A stretch of DNA of 64,000 nt from Oegoconia quadripuncta (GCA_949316235.1 OX438750.1:1874501-1938500); one strand, 5' to 3'. Numbered from the stretch's first letter, positions 30,816-40,870 are shown. Program-made: numbers and translations. Notes: generated from the sequence alone by a model not told the origin.

Positions 30816-31362
30816 ATAATCACTCATCACCCATTCACACACCCACATCTAAGACCATGCATATATTACACAATCACACATCATCCACTCACACATCCAC
30901 ATCTAAGACCATGCATACATTACACAATCACACATCATCCACTCGCACATCCACATCTAAGACCATGCATACATTACACAATCACACATCATCCACTCAC
31001 ACATCCACATCTAAGACCATGCATATATTACACAATCACACATCATCCAATCACACATCCACATCTAAGACCATGCATATATTACACAATCACACATCAT
31101 CCACTCACACATCCACATCTAAGACCATGCATACATTACACAATCACACATCATCCACTCACACATCCACATCTAAGACCATGCATATATTACACAATCA
31201 CACATCATCCACTCACACATCCACATCTAAGACCATGCATACATTACACAATCACACATCACCCATTCACACACCCACATCTAAGACCATGCATATATTA
31301 CACAATCACACATCATCCACTCACACACCCACATCTAAGACCATGCATACATTACACATTTC
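30815..31362 (+). repeat. 54-bp minisatellite, about 10 units
   Basis: The unit contains ATCTAAGACCATGCAT, then ACACAATCACACATC and ATCCACTCACACATCC. The 54-bp period keeps a 207-codon frame (30767-31390) open. That frame would encode about ten copies of an 18-residue Ser/Thr/His-rich unit (TSKTMHTLHNHTS core). All the unit-to-unit differences I could find change the amino acid (T/I, S/P, T/N, H/R), and none is silent, which argues against selection on protein. There is no signal peptide. Confidence 0.9.
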
Positions 31363-31664
31363 GTTCACACTAATGAAACATGCTAAATAACTATGTTGTA
31401 CAACATGATTTTGTTATACTGAATGAGTTTTTTTACCCTAAAGAAAAAGGGCATATAATTGAAATAGAAGGTATTGGCATAGGTAGTATCATTTTAAATA
31501 ATATAATTTAAAATAGAATAAAGGTCTTAGCATACGTGACGGGTAATTTCTCGGACGGAACGGAGACGGGACAGGTATAGTTCCTAACGTGAAAGTGGTT
31601 TCAAAACATACGTACAGGACGGTGTTCAACGATAGTCGTGCTAGTACTGCAACCATATTTCAGC

Positions 31665-31810
31665 ACAAAATGTTCGATTTTACTTTTGAAGAACTAGCAA
31701 TGGTTGCCGTAGTATTAGATGAAGAAGATGCCATAACGATGTTTTTTCTATTGCCGTCCCGTTCCTCCCGTGTTTCTCGCCACGTGTATTTTATTGCTAT
31801 GTATGGATAG
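31665..31810 (+). pseudogene. Harbinger-like nuclease N-terminal fragment (tentative)
   Basis: The frame beginning FDFTFEELAMVAVVLDEEDA recalls the N-terminus of PIF/Harbinger nucleases (an EELA-x-ALALDEEE-type helix). It ends after about 45 residues, without the HTH or the DDE residues. It lies inside element J and would fit a deletion derivative of a Harbinger transposon. The match is short and from memory, so the family is uncertain. Confidence 0.35.
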
Positions 31811-32119
31811 TGAATGTGCATAAGTAATTTAGAAATGTTGTTCGCTTAATAAATACATATTTCAATTAAACATTTTGTTTGAATCGCGAAATTGTGTGAA
31901 TTTCCCTTAAAAAAATAGCCGCATCACATTTTGTACGAACTCCTAATTTGCCAAACAATATTTTGTACAAACTGCTAAAAACTATTTAATTGTACAAATC
32001 GAGACTTTGTACTAAAGACCTTTTTGTACCAATGGAACGTTTTGTTTCAATCGCGAAATTGTGCGAATTTGCTAAAAAAGTAACCGCATCACATTTTGTA
32101 CGAACTCCTAATATGCCAA

Positions 32120-32512
32120 ACTTTCAATAAAGTTCCTGTTGATATACAAAATCTTCCTTTCAATAAATTTAAAGATACTATAAAACAGAAACTTATTAAG
32201 GAAGCATATTATAAAATATCAGATTATTTAAATGATAAACAATCATGGACATAACCAGCCCGTTCGCATAACCAGGCTATTTCACAATTAATAATGAAAT
32301 ATTATAATATAAAATAATAATTTTGTAATATAACAACCTTTTTTTAAAAGAGCGACCTCTCGAGTTTCTTGCTTGTTCTTCTCAGGGGAAAATTGCCTTT
32401 TGAACAAGCAGTAGCTTTAAAAATGTAAAATCTGACTATTTTAAGTGTACCCTGTGTACCTACAAAATAAAGCATTTTTTGATTTTGATTTTTGATTTTG
32501 ATTTTGAAACAA
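32120..32512 (+). pseudogene. LINE type-1 C-terminus and 3' UTR inside J
   Basis: Begins FNKVPVDIQNLPFNKFK, ends the ORF at the same place as 29912-30535 and carries the full 3' UTR with a GATTTT tail. The J sequence GCCAAAC continues after it as AAACAAAATTTTGTACAAAC, so AAAC may be the duplicated target. Confidence 0.8.
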
Positions 32513-32794
32513 AATTTTGTACAAACTGCTAAAAAAAATCAAATTGTACGAAACGAGACTTTGTACTAATGTCGATGCTTTCGTTTTTAAATGCAACGAT
32601 GTCAAAAAATCGTCCCGTTCCGTCCGGCACGAGAATAAACACGTCACGTATGCTAAGACCTTAATAACGCTAGTCGCATATCAATGGACGCCCAATGAGT
32701 GCGTTTAAAAAAAAAACTACCTTTGCCAATAACTTATATTTCACTTACCTAAGTTATGCACTATTTTTTTTTTTAAACTCATCCGGTATAATCT

Positions 32795-33310
32795 ACACTC
32801 GCTCGATAACTTAACATTATAAATATGAATAATATAGCTTTTTTTATATTTGGAACGTATATGTGATTATACATACCTACTTTGAACTCCCAAATTATAT
32901 TTAAAGAAGAAGGATGAGACGTGGATACATGAAGATAAATTAACTTCTACATTCGCCCCCCGACGTGGAAAAGGTCACAAATGAGTTTGACACACGATGA
33001 GCAAAATTCACTTAGGGCGTTCTCGCTTCGGCTTTTACAGGCTGGAGTATCGAATTATGAAATCAATTTGTAGGTGGCCTTCCCTCTTATATCGAGGACA
33101 AGGGGACGAAGGTTCCGTACATTATTTAATCAGGTTGTGTACTGTAGAGCCTTGGGTAGCCACTGGGAAATCATGCGGTGAACTGCCGTGGCGAATCAGG
33201 GGGCCGATCGCGCTAGTTTAGTTAGCTAGCACCAAAAACGTTACGTTAAGCGCATTTCGTATTGCGCTAATCATTTGAACGGTAATTAAACTACTTTTCT
33301 TTTAATACTC
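32795..33310. other. No recognised feature
   Basis: AT-rich to 32940, then a more balanced stretch (32995-33225) with one frame of 74 codons lacking any recognisable motif. Confidence 0.3.
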
Positions 33311-33311
33311 G

Positions 33312-33346
33312 TGGTTAAAGTCAAAGTCAAAGTCAAAAATGCTTTA
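33312..33346 (-). repeat. LINE type-1 tail remnant
   Basis: Repeated AAAGTC units and AAAAATGCTTTATTTTG only, in front of the RTE fragment. Confidence 0.65.
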
Positions 33347-33349
33347 TTT

Positions 33350-33595
33350 TGAAATGTGGACTCACTATGGGCCTTATAAGAAAGCTCAAGGTCACGCAAC
33401 GAGCTATGGTGAGGGTGATACTCGACGTTTCACTACGTGATCGAATTAGGAATGAAGAAATCCGTAGGCGAAATTGACATTTCTGACGCCAGCGGATTAG
33501 CACGTTAAAATGGCAGTGGGTAGGGCATATAACTCGAAGAACTGGGCTGGAGACCATGCCACGGCAAACGCAGAGTAGAACGTTGAACGTTTGGA
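33350..33595 (+). pseudogene. RTE-type C-terminus fragment
   Basis: The plus frame reads LTMGLIRKLKVTQRAM, LRDRIRNEEIRRR and, after stops, LKWQWVGHITRRTG. This is the standard RTE block between the RT thumb and the GRPP turn. It sits between two type-1 LINE tails of the same orientation. Confidence 0.75.
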
Positions 33596-33596
33596 A

Positions 33597-33885
33597 ATCA
33601 AAGTCAAAATCAAAAATGCTTTATTTTGTAAGTACACAGAGTACACTTAAAATAGTCAATTTTACATTTTTTAGCTACTGCTTGTTCAAAATGCAATTTT
33701 CCCCTGAGAAGAACAAGCAAGAAACTCGAAGGGTTGCTCTTTTAAAATCAGGCTTTGATTTTACATAAAGCTTTTTATATTACAAAAAAGTTTTTATATT
33801 TCATTATTAATTGTGAAATAGTCTGGCATACGAACGATCTGATTATGTCCAGGCTAGATTATCATCTGAATAGTCTTTAGTTATA
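33597..33885 (-). repeat. LINE type-1 3' end
   Basis: Minus-strand copy with the tail at the left (AAAATGCTTTATTTTGTAAG) and the end of the ORF region at the right (TCTGATTATGTCCAGG). Confidence 0.75.
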
Positions 33886-34097
33886 GTTAGCTCTAAACAT
33901 TTTGGGTATGGTTTTACTTTGGTAGCGTCAACGATATAATCGTTCACAAAAAATAGTGCGATACCATTTTTTACATCAGCTAAATTAAAGCTAAACCAAA
34001 ACTAAAAACGATCCGCTCGAACGGTAAACCCATTGTAAAATAGCGCAATTGGTCCACTGGCCATGGATCTTCAGTCAAAAGGTTTAATGTTATTATT

Positions 34098-34265
34098 TAT
34101 GTGCATTTATCCGACTGCTCTTCCTGTATTCCTGAGAAATAACAATTCAAAGGCATATGAAGTCTTCAACGCGCATTGGGCCAGGGTGATGGACCACGGC
34201 CCATACTCTCTATACGGGGCAAGGTATATATCCCTGCAGTGGGATGTTTACGGGCTGATGATGGA
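34098..34265 (+). mobile_element. SINE-D, 3' half
   Basis: GTGCATTTATCCGACTGCTC, TTCAAAGGCATATGAAG, CAGTGGGATGTTTACGGGC and TGATGATGGA in the SINE-D order. The tRNA-like head is absent. Confidence 0.65.
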
Positions 34266-34440
34266 AGTGATATTTACTTAATTTAATAAAATAAAATTAT
34301 GCTGCTTCGATACAAATTTATTTAGACACTGCCTACTCCGACAATATGCTACATCGATCTGACTTTACTCTTGCGATATGTTATATTAACGTAACACGCA
34401 CTATGCTACTCCGACGATACGTTACATCGGCATGTGGCAC
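34266..34440 (-). repeat. Repeat X, copy b
   Basis: Complement of 17690-17915: GCTGCTTCGATACAAATTTA, CACTGCCTACTCCGACAATA and TATGCTACTCCGACGATACG. As in copy a, SINE-D pieces lie on both sides. Confidence 0.65.
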
Positions 34441-34484
34441 ACACTCCCTCATCTACGAGGGAAGGCCTATATCCCTGCTTCAGC
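34441..34484 (+). mobile_element. SINE-D tail fragment
   Basis: ACACTCCCTCATCTACGAGG and GAAGGCCTATATCCCTGC. Confidence 0.5.
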
Positions 34485-34790
34485 AGTATATCATACTATA
34501 ATTGGAACGATACAGAGAATGTAATGTAATAAATCCGTACTCAAATCCGATGCATTATTCAGATACGTCTAGACAAAGAAGTTTAAATAACCAAAATTCG
34601 ACTGCTGAAAACATTAAATAATCAATTAATCTGCCACGTTTGGTTGGCTTTACATTTCGAGGCATTTTGGCGGCAATTCGGTGAGTGATGCGCTTTCATT
34701 TATTATTCTTGCTATTGGTTTAATTTGAGCAGGCTTTGAATATAATTTTACTACGTACCCAAAGTATTTTTACCGTAAGGAAAAAATAGG
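34484..34790 (+). repeat. Inverted repeat K, left arm
   Basis: Complemented by 40893-41199 with few differences over about 300 bp (for example AACCAAAATTCGACTGCTGA and GAGGCATTTTGGCGGCAATT). Its inner edge carries TTTTTACCGTAAGGAAAAAA, the start of a J-type end. Confidence 0.75.
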
Positions 34791-34799
34791 GCTTACTAG

Positions 34800-34880
34800 A
34801 TACAAATAGGGCATATAGACACACACACACTCTCTCTCACACACACACACTCACACACAATCATACACACACATACACAT
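34800..34880 (+). repeat. CA/CT-rich simple repeat
   Basis: Mixed CACACA, CTCTCT and CATACA runs. Confidence 0.85.
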
Positions 34881-35339
34881 AATAATAAGAGTTGTTTAAA
34901 ATTAAGTGATAGTATCTAATCTATTAATAATTACAATGTTTACTATGCTTAGTTAAGCCTGCGCCGAGGGAAATGTGCTAAAACAGCAGTTACTGTTAAG
35001 TTGATAAATTCAACAATACTTGATATACACATTTAAAAAAAATACTTTTACCATGACGAAGAATGTCTAAATATTTACTCCGTGGAAAAATGTTAAAATT
35101 ATTTATACATTACTCTACAAAATTACGGAAAGTTAGACAAAAATGCAAAAAACGTATGGTGGCGTTAAGTATTTTTTTAGTTTATAACATTAGAAATCTA
35201 CGCTTATTTTCAGTTCAACCGAAACAGGAGTGTTTATACTACAAATTTACCGTCTCCAATATAAAAAATTGTATTAGGCAATTAAGATATGAATTTATCA
35301 AAATGCGCTTCAAATCCGCCATACATTTTTAATATGGCG

Positions 35340-35489
35340 GCCGCGCGGCGATATAAAATAATGTCGCGCATCGCTGTGATTCAGTCGCCCACAAGTGTTC
35401 AGAGCGAGCGCACGTCACTTTGTTGAGCGCCACTATACACACCGATCGCGTCATTTCGTGTACCGGCGACGGCCGAAAACGGTGTAAGT
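35340..35489 (+). promoter_or_regulatory. TATA box, initiator and putative first exon
   Basis: ATATAAAATA at 35351-35360 is followed 31 bp later by GATTCAGTCG, a match to the arthropod initiator TCAGT with +1 at 35383. The region is GC- and CpG-rich, unlike its surroundings. The predicted exon (35383-35483) ends at GGT followed by GTAAGT, a strong splice donor. No ATG with a long frame is in the exon. This could be a host gene's promoter or that of a retroelement. Confidence 0.45.
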
Positions 35490-35754
35490 ATATTTTTCGG
35501 AGTTTTAAATAGACTGCTAACTTTTTCTTGCATACAAAAAATACCAAGAGACGTTACAGTAGTTAAGTATATGTGATGTATGTACATATTACATTTAGGT
35601 TATTGTTCTGTACTTTCATTAAGACATTGGTCAGTTGCGTAGCAACTTTATTCTGGTTTTGTCTGTCATGTTATAATTATCATATATTTTTAGTAAAGCT
35701 GTCCTTTCTAATAACCTCTCTTTTTTTTTTAATTTAAATTTTAATTTTCTTTTA

Positions 35755-35880
35755 ACCACCGGTTGTCCGGAAGAGGTCACCGCAGTTGTACAATGTAGTT
35801 TATCATAACTGTAGTACCTATATTACTGTTGTTTCATTTCTTGTGCAATAAAGAGTATTCTTTCACTTATTTAATCATTC
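35755..35880 (+). repeat. LINE 3'-UTR family 3
   Basis: CCGGTTGTCCGGAAGAGGTC, then TTTCTTGTGCAATAAAGAGT and a tail. It would lie in the intron if the exon pair proposed nearby is real. Confidence 0.6.
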
Positions 35881-36012
35881 ATTATTTTTTCGAAATAAAA
35901 TTTCGGATTGACAATATATTGGTCTAGTTGGGTGGAGTTCGACAAGATGAGCCAAGTTAAGAAAACTGCAATGGCGTCATTCATTACAGTAATAAGCTAT
36001 TATTTGTTTCAG

Positions 36013-36178
36013 TAAAATGGGAAACCGTAAAAAAAGATATTATAAATTAATAAGCAAGACGAGATTCAAGAAAAAAAAAATAAAACTAAAACGCAAATTG
36101 ATAATGAACAGGTCAGTTCTTGTAATTGTAGCAAATATAAGGTCCAATTTGTACGGTGAATGTAGGTATGTAACATAA
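36013..36178 (+). CDS. Short basic ORF, possible exon (tentative)
   Basis: TTTGTTTCAG at 36003-36012 is a good splice acceptor. It is followed by AAAATGG with the ATG at 36017, a favourable start context. The frame runs 53 codons to 36176-36178. The first 32 codons are extremely rich in Lys and Arg (MGNRKKRYYK start). An AACAG/GTCAGT donor at 36111/36112 would end the exon early and join it to an acceptor at 36454-36455 (TTTTTTTTAG), giving a peptide of about 42 residues. From 36151 the unspliced frame enters a MITE. No family is recognised, and chance is a serious alternative. Confidence 0.2.
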
Positions 36179-36355
36179 CAAACGACTTTCACTGTGGCGA
36201 CATGGTTGAAAAAAAATAACAAAAAATTTATTTCCCATCCTAATTTCTATCAGCTGATTGTCGATTTGTTTGGGGATTGGGGAGTGAATTTTTTTTTCGA
36301 CAAAGTCGCCATAGTGTAAGTTCTTTGTTATGTTACATAGATACATTCACCGTAC
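36151..36355. mobile_element. Foldback MITE, about 205 bp
   Basis: TGTACGGTGAATGTA at the left and its complement at the right start arms of about 55 bp. These include GTAACATAACAAA and a diverged CACTRTGGCGAC block. No coding sequence. Confidence 0.7.
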
Positions 36356-36539
36356 ACAAGGAACGCACTTAATTCAATTGGACATTTGATAAGAGTTTTC
36401 ATAATTGACTGAATAACTTATTTTGGACAACTACTAGTAATGCTGTTTTTTTTAGGAATCTCCCCAAGAAACGTCTGATTTTGAATTAAATATAGATATT
36501 GAAAATGAAAAGCAAGAAGAAATTACAATAAACTGAAAC

Positions 36540-38052
36540 AGAATTATAAATTTTACTTACATTTATCAACAACTACAAGAAATTTCAAGTCATAACTCAG
36601 CACTTGGTTGTATACATACATACAATCCTATACATCTGGAACTAGACATGTGCACTACGGTGTACCTCAAGGCCAGTGTATTAGGCCCACTCCTTTTTCT
36701 AATATATATAAATGACATTCCGAAATCTACAAATCATCCTATGGTGTTATTTGCCGATGATAGCACTGTGGTATATGAGGATGAAGAGGATATCAACAGC
36801 AGTCTTTCATCTATCATTGACTGGTTGGAATGTAATAACCTTAAGATTAACCTAGACAAAACGAAAATAATGAACTTTAAACAAAGAAACCATTTAAATA
36901 TGACAACAAATGTACAATATAATAGTAAAAGGGTGGATGAAGCATCAGTAACTCAATTCTTGGGTATTAATATTGACAGTAACATGGAATGGACGACACA
37001 AATAAATGAAGTATGCAAAAAAGTAACAAAGTTCTCATATGCATTACATATCTTAAGCAAAACTGTTAACCGCGGAGCTGTACTTACGGCCTATCATGGC
37101 TACGTAGCTTCTACTCTGAGATATAGTATAATTTTCTGGGGGAATGCCACAGACAATGAACAAGTGTTTATAGCCCAGAAGCGATGTATAAGAGTTATTT
37201 GTAATTTGCGACGCACAGATTCTTGCAAACCCTTCTATAAGCAGCTGAATTTACTCACGGTTCCTTCTATTTATATTTACGAGACTGCAATTTTTGTTCG
37301 GTCTAATCCTGAGCATTTTGAACATGTTAAACGAGCACGGCGACGTGATCAGTTACGTTTAGTATCCTGTAAAACTACACTTTTTAGAAATAGCATCTTT
37401 GCAATGGCACCTATAATATACAATAAGATACCTAAATTCATTCGAGAATTTCATGATCTAAGTACATTCAAGAGTTCGTTGTTTAAATATTTAATAGAAA
37501 AACACATTATTCCATTAAAGATTTCTTGAATGACAAATCTGCTTGATTGTTTCTGAGCGGGAAAACAGCACCTAATTTAAATTTGCAGTTGTTAATTTGC
37601 ATTGAGTTACTATTTGACTTGTTATATTATTATTGACTCTATGTGTTGAATAATGTATAAATGACTGAATATAATTCATGTTAAATATTCCATGACTATG
37701 TAATTTTAATCTAATTTCATTTCAATTTGACATTTTTATTTACCAATTTCAATCGTATTTTACAATTTTAACATTGTCCTTAATAATTGACATGGAATTA
37801 TAATATTAATTTTCGAAACTAAGCTAATGGGTATCTACTGTAATATATTTGTTTTTTTTTTTTTGCAAAAAATTCCTACCATCTTAGATAAGCCTATGTA
37901 CCTACCTTAGATAAATAACTAACCATTTTTTTTGTATGCCAAAATGGATCACAATCATCAAAATGGAGTAGATCACAGTGTTACTTATACCATAATATTT
38001 ACTAACATCTTTTATACCTGTGTTTCACATTAATAAATTGAATTGAATTGAA
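36540..38052 (+). pseudogene. Jockey/CR1-like non-LTR RT, 5'-truncated with 3' end
   Basis: The open frame 36648-37529 (293 codons) begins in the middle of the reverse transcriptase domain. It has VLGPLLFLIYINDIP (motif B side) and FADD at residues 35-38 (catalytic motif C), then LKINLDKTK and FLGINID (thumb side). The C-terminal region follows, with RYSIIFWGNATD and IAQKRCIRVICNLRRTD. Upstream, HYGVPQG is in another frame: one extra base near 36675 separates it from SVLGP. The endonuclease and the first half of RT are absent. After the stop, a 3' UTR of about 500 bp ends in TTGAA repeats. The element is dead, but young enough to keep a long frame. Confidence 0.85.
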
Positions 38053-38500
38053 CTTTTGCGTTTTATAATCTGTAGATTTTGCAACATCACCAATAGTTTT
38101 ACATTATTGATAAACTTTCCTAAAAGATCAATAAAAATTAAATTTAACAAGGATTTTGTTTTAATTTTTAGCACATTTGGTCAATATTAAAAAGGAGTAG
38201 ACAAAGTAAAAATAATTGATACTAAATAGCCCTGAAAATTATTGCGAGAAGAAATCCAATACAACCCCCAATAAAGAAAATGTGAGTTACATATGTTTAC
38301 GCTCGGACGGTGTTCGGTCTGCCATACGCACATTCGCATCACGCGAAATACCTAAACAGCGCGCGCGTCTTTCGCTCGGCGCAGCCTTAAGGAAGAGCAA
38401 GATTTTCTGGCACAGGTATCCTTATACCTAAAAGGAAATCTTAACAATACGTTGCATGTGATTCCTAAAGAAAGAAATAAACATTTTTTCATTTTCATTT
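38053..38500. other. No recognised feature
   Basis: AT-rich, with a CpG-richer patch at 38300-38400 (CTCGGACGGTGTTCGGTCTG, CGCGCGCGTC) and a short frame of 71 codons without motifs. Confidence 0.3.
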
Positions 38501-38504
38501 TTTC

Positions 38505-38715
38505 ACTAGATAAGTGAAATAGAAGGTATTGGCATCGTTACATTATTTTTTATTTTTCAAAACTTACATCGAATAAAGCGTTAATTTTGTAATTTGGCGG
38601 TCGTGTTTGTAGGCTACTTACTGCACATTTTTACATCATTTAAATAAATAAAGTAAATTTGGGGAAAATATGATTACAAAATAAATTTCGCACGATAGAA
38701 ACCCGTTAGTAACGA
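38505..38715. mobile_element. Element J copy 3, truncated
   Basis: GTGAAATAGAAGGTATTGGC is the J end. The following 38575-38700 matches the interior of copy 2 (40150-40300) in reverse, consistent with J read from its other end. Confidence 0.55.
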
Positions 38716-39400
38716 AAAACGTCACATCGACATGACTTTATTTTGACACTACGCTACTCCGACAATGACTTTACTCTTCTTCTTCTTATTTTTTAGGATG
38801 GCAACCAGTCAACCTCACTGTCGAGGGACATTACTGCCAGTTTCGATTAAAATTATTTCTCTTATTTCTTCAGTTTATAAGTCAGTCTCGGTCAAAACAA
38901 GTAATTCGTCGTATACAGAGTCTAGTCACGGTCAAGTCATTCTTCAGTAAAGTGGCAGAATGCTTTACAAAAGATTTTGGCGGCTTTTTGTGGGAACCCG
39001 AAAGCTCCGTTACGCACTTTAATTTACACTTCCTTTCACTTGTACACCATCACTAACGTTTGCTGCACAATATTCTGCCATTATTAAGCTTCAAAAGTTA
39101 GAATGCACAAATTATAAGAATTATAAAGAAAAATGCAACTTCACTCGCCGAGATCCCTTTAAAAAGCCAAATGACTTTACTCAGTACGCTACTCTGACAA
39201 TAATTTAAGATGACGCTAAACGAACCTTCCACTTGTAAACAGTAAAACACATCGCTTCTTGACTGCAGATTTATATAGCCCGACGGACATCTAAAATTGC
39301 CGTACCACCAACAAAACCTGTAAGCAGGATACAGCAGTTGGATAGCATTACACGAATTCAATCTCGTCCAGCGTTATCTACCTGTGTTTATGTTTTCAAG
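38716..39400 (-). repeat. Repeat X, copy c, with nested retroposon
   Basis: Complement of 16857-17145. It is interrupted at 38777-39169 by the insertion below. When that is removed, CTACTCCGACAATGACTTTA continues with CTCAGTACGCTACTCTGACA, as in copy a. Confidence 0.75.
38777..39169 (-). mobile_element. Unknown 393-bp retroposon with 13-bp TSD
   Basis: AATGACTTTACTC at 38764-38776 is repeated exactly at 39170-39182. The intact sequence of X copy a, where it occurs once, confirms this. The minus strand ends in GAAGAAGAA, a short A-rich tail suggesting target-primed retroposition. No tRNA, 5S or 7SL similarity is obvious. Confidence 0.75.
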
Positions 39401-39627
39401 CGCGTTATCTTAAAACTTCAGGGCTACAGCCGACGTGAAATCTCAGCGGACCGAATCGGCATTCCCCGCGGTACGTGGATGAAATAACACAGTAAAACCA
39501 CGACGGCTCGTAAAACATAGCCGCGTTCAGGTTTATTTTTTCTTCGAGTTAAGTAATTTGTTTTTTGGATGCGGCAGTTTTTACGCGAAAGGAAAATGTA
39601 TGGGGTTTTTTATACCCCGACAAAAAA

Positions 39628-39948
39628 AGCCTCCGTGGCTCACTGTAAACCATATAGGATTTACGAATCGGAGGTCGCGGGTTCGATCCCCAGCGGGGTA
39701 TATATTTAGTACTCGATTTGGTTGCTGGTTGGGCATTATAAATGCCCGTCTGGCTACCACCGTCTCATCTAAGTCTGCGCCAAAAAGCAATGTTAATAGC
39801 GTTGTTATGGTCCGCTTGTCAGAGATAAGATAGCCAGTCCCCCAAATTAGATGTGTTTTTCCGGGTACACTACCACCTTCGGCCTCATCTTAACTTAACA
39901 TCAGGTGTGATTAAAGTCAAGTCCTAACCCATTGCGCATAAAAACAAA
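39628..39948 (+). mobile_element. SINE-A, full length, diverged
   Basis: GCCTCCGTGGCTCACTG, GGTTCGATCCCC and the later blocks with several substitutions, ending CCATTGCGCATAAAAAC. Confidence 0.85.
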
Positions 39949-40009
39949 ATGATGGCCATTTATTCTGACTCAAATGCACCGCACTGGGCCCCTACTAACT
40001 TAATTATAC

Positions 40010-40610
40010 CGGGTGAGTGTTTTTACCGTAAAGAAAAAATAGGGCATATTAGATAGGTGAAATAGAAGTTATTGGCTTAGGTAGTTTAATTATTTTATTT
40101 CACAAAAATCATGCGTCGGCCTCTGATTGATATGCGACTGGCGGGATTCGTATTCTATCACGCGAAATTTATTTTAAAATCATATTTTCTCCAAATTTAC
40201 TTTATTTATTTAAATGATGTAAAATTATGTGGAATAGATTACAAACGCGACCGCCAAATGACACAATTAACGCTTTATTCGATGCAATTTTGAAAAAAAT
40301 AATTTAACTAACTATTTATTTATTTATTTATTTATTTTCAACAAACTTCACAGCATATCCTTATATATTGCTTAAGATTAAATTACATACATATTAAGCC
40401 AATTAAAAAGTTTGACATATTACTATGCATGACACAACACGCGGTAAAAGTCGGGAAAATTAAACTAAACTAAACTAAAGCACTGATTAGTACCAAATGC
40501 CCTAAAATACAGAGACATCACTCGCAGAAATAGTTTTTTACATGCATTTGCCAATACCTTCTATTTCAGTTACCTAGTATGCCCTATTTTTTTCCAGGTT
40601 TATTTTAAAA
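40010..40610. mobile_element. Element J copy 2, about 600 bp
   Basis: The left end is CCGGGTGAGTGTTTTTACCG and ATAGGGCATATTAGATAGGT. The right end, complemented, reads ATAGGGCATACTAGGTAACT and GAAATAGAAGGTATTGGC. The interior includes a TTTA microsatellite (40312-40337). No transposase. Confidence 0.65.
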
Positions 40611-40870
40611 CATATAAGCGAAAACCATTTACGCGACGCCAGATAATCGAAGTGCCATATGAACGAAACGCCATTTAGCCGATGGGCCATTTAATCGAAA
40701 AGACAAATATGCGAAAAATAAAAATATGCTCGCTCGCTACAGATAGGGGTACATTCTTATGGCTTTCGCATATTTGTCTTTTCGATTAAATGCCCCATCG
40801 GCGAAATGGCGTTTCGTTCATATGGCACTTCGATTATCTGGCGTCGCATAAAATGGCTTTCGCTTATATG
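40611..40870. repeat. Near-perfect palindrome made of 15-16-bp units
   Basis: The left arm 40611-40717 is complemented by 40763-40870 with only a few mismatches around a spacer of about 45 bp. Each arm is a string of about seven units of the form GCCATTTAATCGAAAA, phased at 15-16 bp. It adjoins the right end of J copy 2. Confidence 0.85.

Larger units (their letters stand above)
31415..32790. mobile_element. Element J copy 1, long inverted ends
   Basis: The left end, ACTGAATGAGTTTTTTTACC to GGACGGAACGGAGACGGG (31417-31570), pairs with the complement of 32600-32790. Shared blocks are TGAGT, GTATTGGCATAGGTAG-like, AAGGTCTTAGCATACGTGAC and GGACGGAACGG. The interior holds a duplicated segment of about 167 bp (31871-32038, and 32039-32575 with a LINE insertion) and one short protein-like frame. 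Other copies: 40010-40610, 38505-38715 and an end at 34765. Confidence 0.65.

Noticed and set aside
30815..31362. CRISPR-like array
   Set aside because: The 54-bp units are direct tandem copies without variable spacers, and the window is eukaryotic.
34266..34440. LTRs of an LTR retrotransposon (with 16857-17917)
   Set aside because: The similar blocks are in opposite orientation and consist of degenerate tandem units. No PBS, polypurine tract, gag or pol was seen.
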